A stretch of DNA of 64,000 nucleotides from Chryseobacterium sp. JJR-5R (GCF_034047335.1 NZ_CP139137.1:744001-808000), one strand, 5' to 3'. Counted from the first letter of the stretch, positions 51,647-58,344 are shown. A program made the numbers and translations. Notes: a model not told the origin generated them from the letters alone.

Positions 51647-53342
51647 AATCAACCCCTTTCCGAAGAATAACTATCCTAAAAAAGGGCTTTTGATCAAGGG
51701 GTCTTCACCGTTGACGTGGCTTCATGAAATGGAAGTCTTGGGAATAGTGTTAAGTCAGGTCAGGTCGTTTCCTATTCCGTCCCTTGAACCGAATGTGTTG
51801 TACGGCTGTTTTCTGGTTTTCCCGGACCTGGCTTTGAATGAAATCGGTAAAAATGCCTATTTTCAATGCGTTGATAATAAGCTCTTTATTCCTGAAAACA
51901 CGGATTTTTATCCGAAAGTAAATCCGGAAGAATGGCAAAGTGTTGAAACGGAATTCATTGTTATGCATCCTGATTTCGGGCTGGTAAGATTAGACGAAAA
52001 AATCGACTGGCTTTCGCTGATCCGGTCTCCCGAACAAACCGGAAACCAGGTCCGGAAACCGCTGAGCGGCGTAAAGATCCCTCAGAATATTGAACGCTTT
52101 ACGGTGGAAATGGATGATGAAAAAGTCCTGGAAGCCCTGCAGAAACCGCAGACTGAAGAAGAATGGATGAAAGATCTTCCTTTTGACCTGAAAAAGGTAA
52201 TGGCAGGAAATAAAAAGGAAATTGAAAAATACCTGAAATACATTGAAAAATATCCTGACCGGGCAGTAGAGCTGGGGATTCCGCTTGATATAATGGGGAC
52301 GTCAAGAGGCAGCGGCTTCGGGAAGTTTAAATTTTTTGAAAAAATAGGGTTAGGAAAATTATTTGCAGGAAATACTTCCGGAGGCAGTTTTTTTTATCCT
52401 GCAAAGTACGGTTGGATTTTATGGTCGATATTCATTATTGTGGGCGTGGTGTGGTTTTCACTCTATCAGATTATTGAATCTCCTGCGTCTTCAGGCCCGG
52501 CGTCCTCCGGCAAAATTTCAGAGATCGATAAAAATATGATGTCACCGGTGGTAGGCTATCAGTCAGGCGTTACGGATATAGACATGAAGATTGACTCCCT
52601 GTACGGATCAGAAAGGCGGAATCTGCTGAATGAACATCAGAGGGCAGCCAGCTGGTACAAGGATTCTGATCACAAAAACAGCTACGAGGAATATCTGAAA
52701 AACGGAGGCCGGCCTATTGAGAAGATTTCTGAGGAAATAGATAGGGTGGCACAGGAAATTAAAAATTCTGAAGATTCACTCAAAAAAGTTTACCATAAAA
52801 AAATTGTAAAATACCTGGTGCAGAATGAAGAAAAGTACAGGAAAAAAATTGCAGATTCCCTGAGCAGCGTAAGTTCAGGAAAACCCGCTGATGAAGGCAT
52901 TGTAAAACATATCTGGAAAAAGAGACAGGTACTGATTGAAGATTCCCTGGGAAGACTGTACGGAACAAAAGAATACCAGGATCCTCCCTTTAAGCCGGAC
53001 GAGGCTGGAAAAGTCCGGACATTTGAAAAGGAAGATTCCGGCACAAAACATGATATCCTGGAAATTATTTTTTTAATTGTTCTGATGACGGGGATTGTAG
53101 GCCTGTATTCCTATTTCGTAAAAAGAAAAACACTGAATATCGGAGGCAGGAATGTTCCCGGGAGAACCAAGGCCATCCTGATTTTAATTTTAACGGCCAT
53201 GCTGGTGTATCTGTTTTATCCTCTTATTGAAATGTTCGGATACAACTGGTTTGTCTGGGTGCTGGTGATCTGTGTGGTCCTGCTTCTGTACCGCCTCTTC
53301 AGTGATGATAAAACTATTTTAAAATCGGATAAGGATGAATAA
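51636..53342 (+). CDS. Membrane-anchored bpX-type protein
   Basis: 568 residues from the ATG at 51636 (MELRINPFPK); an earlier ATG at 51609 lies deeper in the previous gene. The N-terminal 170 residues are a beta-rich bpX1-like domain (GLLIKGSSPLTWLHEMEVLG). A membrane helix follows (YGWILWSIFIIVGVVWFSLY, about residue 260), then a long Lys/Glu-rich region, and three C-terminal helices (EIIFLIVLMTGIVGLYSYF and following). It probably tethers the system to the inner membrane. Confidence 0.62.
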   Translation: MELRINPFPKNNYPKKGLLIKGSSPLTWLHEMEVLGIVLSQVRSFPIPSLEPNVLYGCFLVFPDLALNEIGKNAYFQCVDNKLFIPENTDFYPKVNPEEWQSVETEFIVMHPDFGLVRLDEKIDWLSLIRSPEQTGNQVRKPLSGVKIPQNIERFTVEMDDEKVLEALQKPQTEEEWMKDLPFDLKKVMAGNKKEIEKYLKYIEKYPDRAVELGIPLDIMGTSRGSGFGKFKFFEKIGLGKLFAGNTSGGSFFYPAKYGWILWSIFIIVGVVWFSLYQIIESPASSGPASSGKISEIDKNMMSPVVGYQSGVTDIDMKIDSLYGSERRNLLNEHQRAASWYKDSDHKNSYEEYLKNGGRPIEKISEEIDRVAQEIKNSEDSLKKVYHKKIVKYLVQNEEKYRKKIADSLSSVSSGKPADEGIVKHIWKKRQVLIEDSLGRLYGTKEYQDPPFKPDEAGKVRTFEKEDSGTKHDILEIIFLIVLMTGIVGLYSYFVKRKTLNIGGRNVPGRTKAILILILTAMLVYLFYPLIEMFGYNWFVWVLVICVVLLLYRLFSDDKTILKSDKDE

Positions 53343-54354
53343 GCAGAGGTTTACGGATAAATTTTTGGCCGCGTTTTTTATTCTGGTCTTTCTTAAAGTA
53401 ATCGGGATGCTTGCGCAGCTGTTCCATGAGAGTTTCTGGAGCGTAATCGGGAAATTGGTTATATTCCTGATTGTGGCTGTCATCATTATGATGGTGCTTA
53501 AAAACTTTGAGGATAAAGAAAAGGAAAAGGAGGCAGGCCGCAAAGGCAGGTCCGGCGGTGATAATTTTTATATAGAATCTTCACTTTTCGACAGGATCCG
53601 GAATAAATATGAGGAGCTTGCCCGGCAGTATATCGCCGAACAGGACTACAAAAAAGCAGCAAAGGTGTATATGAATCTTCTGCAGAACCATTACCGGGCT
53701 GCAAAAACGCTGGAAGAAGGAGGCTTTTATAATGAAGCAGCCGTGATTTATCTTAAAAAATTAAAAAACAGATCTGAAGCAGCCCAATGCTATGAAAAAG
53801 CAAAACAGTATAGAAAAGCCATTGATCTCTATAAAGAACTGGAGCAGAAAGAAAAAGTGGGGGACCTGTACAGGGAAATCAAGGATGTGAAGAATGCCAA
53901 TGCCTATTATCAGCTGGTTGCCGATGATTATGTGAACAACAGCCAGATGGTAAAAGGATCACTGATCTACCGCAAAAAAATGGAACAGCCGGAAGAGGCC
54001 CAGAAAATACTGTTAAAAGGCTGGGAAGAAAATAAGGATGCATTCAACTGTCTGAATAATTACTTTGCCAATATCACGGATGTTGAAAAGCTCGGGCATG
54101 AAATCCGGCACCTGTATGAAAAAACCAATTCAGTCCAGAAAATCACGTATCTTGAAGCGATGAAGTATGAATTCAGGAAAAGTCCCGATCTTCAGAAAAC
54201 CACAAGGGATATCGCCTATGAAATTATTGCCGGAAAAGTAGCTACCCGTTCTGAAATCGTCAATGAACTGAAACATTTCAATCCTGATGATGATATGATC
54301 TTAAAGGATATTTCAAGATATAAAACGGGAAGAAACAGGATGTTCAGGAATTAA
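53335..54354 (+). CDS. Membrane-anchored TPR-like protein
   Basis: 339 residues. Two N-terminal membrane helices (FLAAFFILVFLKVIGMLAQL, VIGKLVIFLIVAVIIMMVL), a basic linker, then six or so TPR-like helical hairpins (QYIAEQDYKKAAKVYMNLLQ, YKKAIDLYKELE-type units). TPR or SIR-like repeat proteins recur in MoxR-vWA systems and may recruit partners. Overlaps the previous gene by eight bases; last gene of the operon. Confidence 0.7.
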   Translation: MNKQRFTDKFLAAFFILVFLKVIGMLAQLFHESFWSVIGKLVIFLIVAVIIMMVLKNFEDKEKEKEAGRKGRSGGDNFYIESSLFDRIRNKYEELARQYIAEQDYKKAAKVYMNLLQNHYRAAKTLEEGGFYNEAAVIYLKKLKNRSEAAQCYEKAKQYRKAIDLYKELEQKEKVGDLYREIKDVKNANAYYQLVADDYVNNSQMVKGSLIYRKKMEQPEEAQKILLKGWEENKDAFNCLNNYFANITDVEKLGHEIRHLYEKTNSVQKITYLEAMKYEFRKSPDLQKTTRDIAYEIIAGKVATRSEIVNELKHFNPDDDMILKDISRYKTGRNRMFRN

Positions 54355-54469
54355 GGTTTGTTACGGTAAGCCAAAAATAAAGAAATCTTTAATCCTATTT
54401 TACAGTCAAAATTGCTTCGGTACTTTGCTACCCGCAATGACAAGTCAATAAAATATTAAGAAAAACATT

Positions 54470-54477
54470 TATCTTTG
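54470..54477 (+). promoter_or_regulatory. Putative -7 element of small peptide gene 1
   Basis: TATCTTTG, 13 bases before the ATG at 54491. With the terminator at 54647 it delimits a one-gene unit. Confidence 0.6.
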
Positions 54478-54490
54478 CCCTAACAAAATT

Positions 54491-54619
54491 ATGACAATAC
54501 AAAGAGCACATATCAATGTAAACCTATGCGGAAGCCCTTCACTAAAGGGATTGTTCGGATATGAATGGATGATATGCAATGAGGCGGAATGTGCTTGCTT
54601 TGAAAATTATTTACAATAA
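54491..54619 (+). CDS. Small Cys-containing peptide 1
   Basis: 42 codons. The sequence starts MTIQRAHINVNLCGSPSLKG and ends CNEAECACFENYLQ, with four Cys. No signal peptide or double-Gly leader. A consensus promoter directly upstream and a strong terminator downstream argue that it is real and abundantly expressed. It lies between the MoxR-vWA operon and the tRNA array. Function unknown; a regulator or ribosomal-peptide precursor is possible. Confidence 0.6.
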   Translation: MTIQRAHINVNLCGSPSLKGLFGYEWMICNEAECACFENYLQ

Positions 54620-54646
54620 ACCTGTAAGATTTTATCAGAATATAGT

Positions 54647-54677
54647 AAAAACGCCTCGGTAAACGGGGCGTTTTTTG
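54647..54677 (+). terminator. Terminator of small peptide gene 1
   Basis: AACGCC(T)C ... GGGGCGTT hairpin with six T, 28 bases after the stop codon. Confidence 0.85.
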
Positions 54678-54956
54678 TGTTTTTAAGACGGAAATTATTT
54701 AGAATGAAAAAAAATAACCGGAAAAGTGAAAATTATTTAATCAACAATGAACAATTAATACGAAAATAAAGCGTGATCGATAACCCGATGAGAGACAGTC
54801 ATTTAGGTAATTAAGACATCTGTACAATAGTACGGACAGGAATTCCCTATTCTTAATTTGGTTGTTATTATTCTGATTTTCAAATAGTTAAATGAAAAAT
54901 AAATTTGCAGGTTAAAAAAAATCATACTTACTTTGCAACCGAAAATTAAAAGCAAC

Positions 54957-55004
54957 ATGTTTTTAATCATTCAAAAAAACATTTTAACAACAGGAATACA
55001 ATGA
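54957..55004 (+). CDS. Leader ORF coupled to small peptide 2
   Basis: 15 codons, MFLIIQKNILTTGIQ, ending in a TGA that overlaps the ATG of the next ORF (ATGA). This is the arrangement of a translationally coupled leader or upstream ORF. May be chance; the exact overlap is the only support. The rest of 54680-54956 holds no gene that I can see. Confidence 0.35.
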   Translation: MFLIIQKNILTTGIQ

Positions 55005-55132
55005 AACAATTACATAACATATCTGATTTATATTCAAAACAAAACGGACTCGAGCCGATGGGAGTGGGATATGCATGTATTCTTAACAGTGAATTTGTGG
55101 ACAAAAGGTGCTTATATAATTGCGTCAGTTAA
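55001..55132 (+). CDS. Small Cys-containing peptide 2
   Basis: 43 codons, MKQLHNISDLYSKQNGLEPM then GVGYACILNSEF and a Cys-rich end (KRCLYNCVS). A TAnTTTG-like box lies near 54929 and a strong terminator follows. Loosely similar in size, Cys content and the G-GY...C/LN pattern to peptide 1, so the two may be relatives. Placed directly before the tRNA array. Confidence 0.5.
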   Translation: MKQLHNISDLYSKQNGLEPMGVGYACILNSEFVDKRCLYNCVS

Positions 55133-55157
55133 CGAACTGATACGTCAAATAATATGA

Positions 55158-55187
55158 AGCGCCTCCCGAAAAGAGGCGCTTTTTTTA
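55158..55187 (+). terminator. Terminator of small peptide gene 2
   Basis: Perfect 8-bp stem AGCGCCTC/GAGGCGCT with seven T. It isolates the peptide gene from the tRNA array that begins 50 bases later. Confidence 0.88.
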
Positions 55188-55237
55188 TGTTCCTTCAGTT
55201 TTGACACTCATAAACTGCCCTTCGGGATTACAAAAAC

Positions 55238-55311
55238 AGTTCTGTAGCTCAATTGGATAGAGTGCCGGTTTTCTAAACCGGAGGTTAGAGGTTCGATCCC
55301 TCTCAGAATTA
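55238..55311 (+). tRNA. tRNA-Arg (TCT)
   Basis: Acceptor AGTTCTG/CAGAATT, D-arm GCTC...GAGT, anticodon arm CCGGT-TTTCTAA-ACCGG, T-arm AGAGG-TTCGATC-CCTCT, discriminator A. All helices pair, with one G-U in the acceptor. First tRNA of the plus-strand array. Confidence 0.88.
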
Positions 55312-55315
55312 CAAA

Positions 55316-55454
55316 GGTTCACGGAAAATTTGGATCCGGCTGTCTCCCGGAAAAAAATAGTGAAGTGAATCTGCAAAACTGGAAAGATAACAGTGGTTGT
55401 TTACCTGCCCTGAAGGCGGAGGTCGCAAGGCCGAATGCCAGGAATTCGTGAACC
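55316..55454 (+). ncRNA. Structured RNA element closed by an acceptor-like stem
   Basis: 139 bases bounded by a perfect 8-bp stem (GGTTCACG 55316-55323 with CGTGAACC 55447-55454), followed by an A in discriminator position. Just inside the 3' strand is a short hairpin GAAT-GCCAGGA-ATTC where a T-arm would be, but its loop is not TTCRA. Internal GC-rich hairpins (CCGG...CCGG, GCCCTGAAGGC) are visible, plus a TCTGCAAAAC segment shared with the element at 55857. Confidence 0.45.
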
Positions 55455-55504
55455 ATGAAAACGTTATATAGAGACGGTGAACGACCCTGCTTTCCATAAC
55501 ATCT

Positions 55505-55577
55505 GCTCCATTCGTCTAATGGTTTAGGACGGCTGCCTTTCGAGCAGTAAATAAGGGTTCGATTCCCTTATGGAGTA
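55505..55577 (+). tRNA. tRNA-Glu (TTC), copy 1
   Basis: Acceptor GCTCCAT/ATGGAGT, D-arm GTCTAATGGTTTAGGAC, anticodon arm GCTGC-CTTTCGA-GCAGT, T-arm AAGGG-TTCGATT-CCCTT, discriminator A. Near-identical to the tRNA at 56408. Confidence 0.92.
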
Positions 55578-55582
55578 CAAAA

Positions 55583-55655
55583 GATTTCGTAGCTCAATGG
55601 TTAGAGTACCGGTTTCATAAGCCGGAGGCTGAAGGTTCGAATCCTTCCGAAATTA
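55583..55655 (+). tRNA. tRNA with CAT anticodon (Met or Ile2), array copy
   Basis: Acceptor GATTTCG/CGAAATT, D-arm GCTCAATGGTTAGAGT, anticodon arm CCGGT-TTCATAA-GCCGG, T-arm GAAGG-TTCGAAT-CCTTC, discriminator A. Clearly different in sequence from the CAT tRNA at 26304. Five bases after the Glu gene. Confidence 0.88.
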
Positions 55656-55695
55656 CAGTAATTAAGTTAATTGTTTCAAAAGAGAAAAAGGAAAG

Positions 55696-55750
55696 AGTCT
55701 GTCGAGCGCAGAAGATCTTTATAAAAACACATATACAGACAGGCTTTTTC
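55696..55750 (+). repeat. Long-loop hairpin, copy 1
   Basis: AGTCTGTC (55696-55703) pairs with GACAGGCT (55738-55745), followed by TTTTTC. The 34-base loop begins with GCGCAGAAG after two bases, as in the copy at 56062. Could act as a terminator or processing signal between array units. Confidence 0.6.
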
Positions 55751-55856
55751 TTAACTCTGAAAATGAATAGTGGATTAACGCTGATTAATACAGAATTCAG
55801 AGATTGGAAACTGGTTTAAAAAGTGTTCATTACCAATGACTTATTGCCTGTAAAAT

Positions 55857-55987
55857 GATGGTTCGCCGAAGTGGAAGAGTCGGGACGGTCTGCAAAACCG
55901 TTGCGTAAGCTGAGTGGGTTTGAAATGTGAAACATTCGTGAATTCAAATAAAAAAATAAAATGATTATGAACAACCCCATAACCATC
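55857..55987 (+). ncRNA. Degenerate tRNA-like element, Cys-type anticodon arm
   Basis: Contains a good anticodon arm ACGGT-CTGCAAA-ACCGT (GCA), a D-like region CCGAAGTGGAAGAGTCGG and a stem-like GCGTAAGC variable arm, but no canonical T-arm. GATGGTT (55857-55863) can pair with AACCATC (55981-55987), enclosing 131 bases, nearly the same span as the element at 56193. The two align over CGCCG...GGTCTG, so this is a duplicated, diverged copy. Confidence 0.4.
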
Positions 55988-55999
55988 TCAAAGTAACTC

Positions 56000-56032
56000 A
56001 GATGAGATGAGATGAGATGAGATGAGATGAGG
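56000..56032. repeat. GATGA pentanucleotide microsatellite
   Basis: Six tandem GATGA units from 56001. The preceding CATCTCA (55983-55989) is complementary to the repeat unit. Lies between the two duplicated array units. Confidence 0.85.
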
Positions 56033-56061
56033 TAATATAAGATGAGTTCCGGAGAAAAGTA

Positions 56062-56122
56062 AAAGCCTGTCAGGCGCAGAAGTTCTTATATCAAACAAAA
56101 AAATAAGACAGGCTTTGTTTTT
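56062..56122 (+). repeat. Long-loop hairpin, copy 2
   Basis: Perfect 10-bp stem AAAGCCTGTC (56062-56071) with GACAGGCTTT (56107-56116), then GTTTTTC. The 35-base loop shares GCGCAGAAG with copy 1 at 55696. Confidence 0.6.
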
Positions 56123-56192
56123 CTTTAAAAAACCAGGTTAAAAGCCGGTTGGTAAAATTATGTATTACCAATTGCTTATTACCCGTAAAAAA

Positions 56193-56327
56193 GGAAGCAC
56201 GCCGGAGCTGGAGAGCCGGAGCGGTCTGACATGAGGAACGATTGAACGATTCCTTAAAAAACAGAAAATGCAGAATTAAAAACTGTTGTTGCTTGATGAG
56301 CAGGTTCGAATCCTGCTGCTTCCACCA
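56193..56327 (+). ncRNA. Enlarged tRNA-like RNA with encoded CCA
   Basis: Perfect 7-bp acceptor GGAAGCA/TGCTTCC, discriminator A and an encoded CCA (56325-56327), and a canonical T-arm GCAGG-TTCGAAT-CCTGC. Between D-like arm (CCGG...CCGG) and T-arm lie about 85 bases instead of about 20, with internal hairpins (AGGAACG...CGATTCCT, AACAG...CTGTT). The layout recalls a tRNA with an intron, or a tmRNA-like molecule, but no tag ORF or tmRNA consensus is evident. Confidence 0.55.
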
Positions 56328-56329
56328 AT

Positions 56330-56403
56330 ACCGCTGATAATGTAACGGCAGCATGCAGGAAATGTACTCTTGTTGTTCAGGTTCGATTCCTGGTCAGTCG
56401 GTC
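56330..56403 (+). tRNA. Degenerate tRNA-like gene, anticodon uncertain
   Basis: Acceptor ACCG-CTGA pairs with TCAG-T-CGGT with one bulge. T-arm TCAGG-TTCGATT-CCTGG is good, D-stem only three pairs (ATG/CAT). Anticodon stem CAGGA/TCTTG holds loop AATGTAC, which would give TGT (Thr) but lacks U33. Begins three bases after the encoded CCA of the previous element. Confidence 0.5.
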
Positions 56404-56407
56404 AATT

Positions 56408-56480
56408 GCTCTATTCGTCTAACGGTTCAGGACGCCTGCCTTTCGAGCAGAAAATAAGGGTTCGATTCCCTTATAGAGTA
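56408..56480 (+). tRNA. tRNA-Glu (TTC), copy 2
   Basis: Acceptor GCTCTAT/ATAGAGT, D-arm GTCTAACGGTTCAGGAC, anticodon arm CTGC-CTTTCGA-GCAG (outer pair C-A mismatched), T-arm AAGGG-TTCGATT-CCCTT, discriminator A. Compensating changes relative to copy 1 in the acceptor (CCAT/ATGG to CTAT/ATAG) indicate selection for structure. Confidence 0.88.
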
Positions 56481-56524
56481 CAATTTAGTATTAAGTAAAA
56501 GAAATCAGACAGGTTTCAAAACAT

Positions 56525-56598
56525 GCGGGAATGGCGGAACTGGCAGACGCACCTGATTTAGGATCAGGGTATTAAGGGTTCGAATCCCTTTTCCCGTA
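56525..56598 (+). tRNA. tRNA-Leu-like (TAG) without a long variable arm
   Basis: Acceptor GCGGGAA/TTCCCGT, Leu-style D-arm GCGGAACTGGCAGACGC, anticodon arm CCTGA-TTTAGGA-TCAGG (TAG), T-arm AAGGG-TTCGAAT-CCCTT, discriminator A. Bacterial Leu tRNAs are class II with a variable arm of over ten bases; here only GTATT (five) separates the anticodon and T stems. Otherwise perfectly paired. May not be a normal LeuRS substrate. Confidence 0.85.
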
Positions 56599-56755
56599 CA
56601 GAAGATGAATAATGGGCATGTGCAATGGGTAACAACCCCAAAAGCAACAGCTCACAACTCAAGTAATTGGTGGTTAGAAATAGCCGCACATAAAAATAAC
56701 GGATCAATGATCATTTATGAATGATAAAAAGTATAAAACTTAACATGTAGAAAAA

Positions 56756-57241
56756 ATGGAAACGCAACAACAAAAATGGCAGAACATGAACGGAAAAATT
56801 TTCCGCGATCCTATCACACAGCTGGTAGAAGAAGCCATCCTCCGAGAACAGGCCAACGGGCACCGGCTGAAAGTGTGTGTGGGATCAGATTCCCATGTAT
56901 ATGGTGACGCTATTAATTATGCTACGGCAGTCGTAATCATCCGCGAGGGAAAAGGAGCGTTTACCTTTATCAGGAAAGAAAGGGAATTCCGGCGGATCAG
57001 TATCAAGGAACGGATGCTGAATGAAGTCAACAAATCCGTAGAGATTGCTTACGCCATCTGTGCTGTCCTGGAAACGTATGATGTGGAAATGGAGGTACAC
57101 GCAGACATTAACACCGATCCGGATTTTAAATCCAATGTCGCTTTGAAAGATGCCATGGGCTACATTCTGGGAATGGGATATGTATTTAAAGCTAAACCCT
57201 ACGCATTCGCAAGTTCCAATTGTGCTGATATGATGGTGTGA
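56756..57241 (+). CDS. YkuK/DUF458-like RNase H-fold protein
   Basis: 161 residues. The YkuK family has an RNase H-like fold: KVCVGSDSHVYGDAINYATA supplies the first Asp, YDVEMEVHADINTDPDFKSN further acidic residues, and the helix ALKDAMGYILGMGYVFKAKP follows. Binding or cleavage of RNA/DNA hybrids or tRNA is likely from the fold but unproven. First protein gene after the tRNA array; the 150-base gap between holds nothing recognisable. Confidence 0.78.
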   Translation: METQQQKWQNMNGKIFRDPITQLVEEAILREQANGHRLKVCVGSDSHVYGDAINYATAVVIIREGKGAFTFIRKEREFRRISIKERMLNEVNKSVEIAYAICAVLETYDVEMEVHADINTDPDFKSNVALKDAMGYILGMGYVFKAKPYAFASSNCADMMV

Positions 57242-57358
57242 CGGAGCGGGAAGCAGGAGGACGGGAAGCGAGCGGGGAGTTCTAAATAGTATGATATCAA
57301 CTTTCCGCATCCCACGCCTAATCAGGAAAAATAAAAGGAACCTTAAAAACGGATAACC

Positions 57359-57537
57359 ATGTATTTTTTAATCCAGGCCAATGTATATTCAGATCCTGAT
57401 CATTAGTCATGGATATCTGCTTAACCGGTGAAGGCTGGAAAATAGTTGAGATTAATTGTATCAACAGTTCCGGGTTTTATCCCAATACCAACGTGAAAAG
57501 TATCGTCAGGGCATTGAATATTTACTTTTCAGATTAA
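57359..57537 (+). pseudogene. Remnant of an R2K-type ATP-grasp gene
   Basis: One frame reads MYFLIQANVYSDPDH, a TAG, and then at once VMDICLTGEGWKIVEINCIN and FYPNTNVKSIVRALN up to TAA. The first piece matches the start and the second the end of R2K-clade ATP-grasp proteins as I remember them (about 240-250 residues), so roughly 190 codons were deleted between them. The stop falls exactly at the junction. ATP-grasp ligases of this clade are linked in the literature to RNA-repair neighbourhoods. Confidence 0.65.
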
Positions 57538-57549
57538 AAGAATAACAAC

Positions 57550-58344
57550 ATGAAATATAACAGAATTGCCGTTATCGGCTTGCACGAAGAAGAATATCAA
57601 TATATACGGGAACATTTTGAAGGATTGATCATCTGGCATCAGTCGGTTCCGAAAATAAAAGTCTTGGACGGAATATTATACGTTGAAAAACCCCAGGGCG
57701 TAGGGATGCTGCCGGTAGATAAAGTAATTTATCACGGGATTTTTGAAAATGACCTGGATTTTATCTCCGGGCTGGCTTTATGGAACGGCCCGTGCTTCCC
57801 GAATGCATACGGCATGATGGAGTGCAGGCTTAAGATACCCTGCCTGGTGAAAGCCATGAAATTTTCTGAATTCAGTTCCCCGAGGGGATTTATTTCAGAA
57901 GGTGCTTATGTAAAAACAGATACGGAACACGTCGCCAAATGGGGGAACTGGCATTGCGGTGAAAATAAGCATAAGTTTTCCGGAAGCTGGGAAAGCACGG
58001 AGGATGCGGTGCTGGAGCCCTATTTTGAAGGCGAAGCCGTGAGGATTTTACACATCGGCGGAAAATCCTGGCAGATAAAGCTGGAAGGGGAGACCTGGTT
58101 AAAATCCATTCATCCTGCACAGGTACGGTTCATGGACATTGACGAAGGCCTTCTGAGGGATACGCTGAACCTGAAAGAACGGATCGGGATGGATCTCATT
58201 GCCAACGACTACATTGTCTGCGGAGACGGAACCAGGCATTTACTGGAGATAAACCATATCCCGAATATCACCAGGTTTGAAGAAATAAGACTCCACTTTC
58301 TGGATACCGTTGTCAGTTGGATCCATGAGGAGGAAGGAGGATGA
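57550..58344 (+). CDS. ATP-grasp-like ligase
   Basis: 264 residues. The C-terminal half has the ATP-grasp order: LEPYFEGEAVRILHIGG, WQIKLEGETWLKSIH (Lys in the nucleotide site) and YIVCGDGTRHLLEINHIPNI, whose Asp, Glu and Asn would bind Mg-ATP. The N-terminal part is a pre-ATP-grasp Rossmann-like domain (RIAVIGLHEEEYQYIREHF). It could ligate an amino acid or peptide to a protein or RNA partner; target unknown. Follows the remnant of another ATP-grasp gene. Confidence 0.72.
   Translation: MKYNRIAVIGLHEEEYQYIREHFEGLIIWHQSVPKIKVLDGILYVEKPQGVGMLPVDKVIYHGIFENDLDFISGLALWNGPCFPNAYGMMECRLKIPCLVKAMKFSEFSSPRGFISEGAYVKTDTEHVAKWGNWHCGENKHKFSGSWESTEDAVLEPYFEGEAVRILHIGGKSWQIKLEGETWLKSIHPAQVRFMDIDEGLLRDTLNLKERIGMDLIANDYIVCGDGTRHLLEINHIPNITRFEEIRLHFLDTVVSWIHEEEGG

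Noticed and set aside
55185..55497. Two overlapping minus-strand ORFs at the start of the tRNA array
   Set aside because: They are antisense to tRNA-Arg and the structured element; no codon bias or family resemblance.
55996..56033. Short direct repeats considered as a CRISPR array
   Set aside because: Uniform 5-bp units without spacers: a microsatellite. No cas gene in the window.
56193..56327. Enlarged tRNA-like RNA considered as canonical tmRNA
   Set aside because: At 135 nt it is far shorter than tmRNA (about 350-400), lacks a tag ORF with an Ala-rich end, and lacks the tmRNA 5' consensus.
56091..56354. Minus-strand ORF across the tRNA array
   Set aside because: Its N-terminal part is antisense translation of tRNA-like T-arms and acceptors, a common artefact in tRNA regions.
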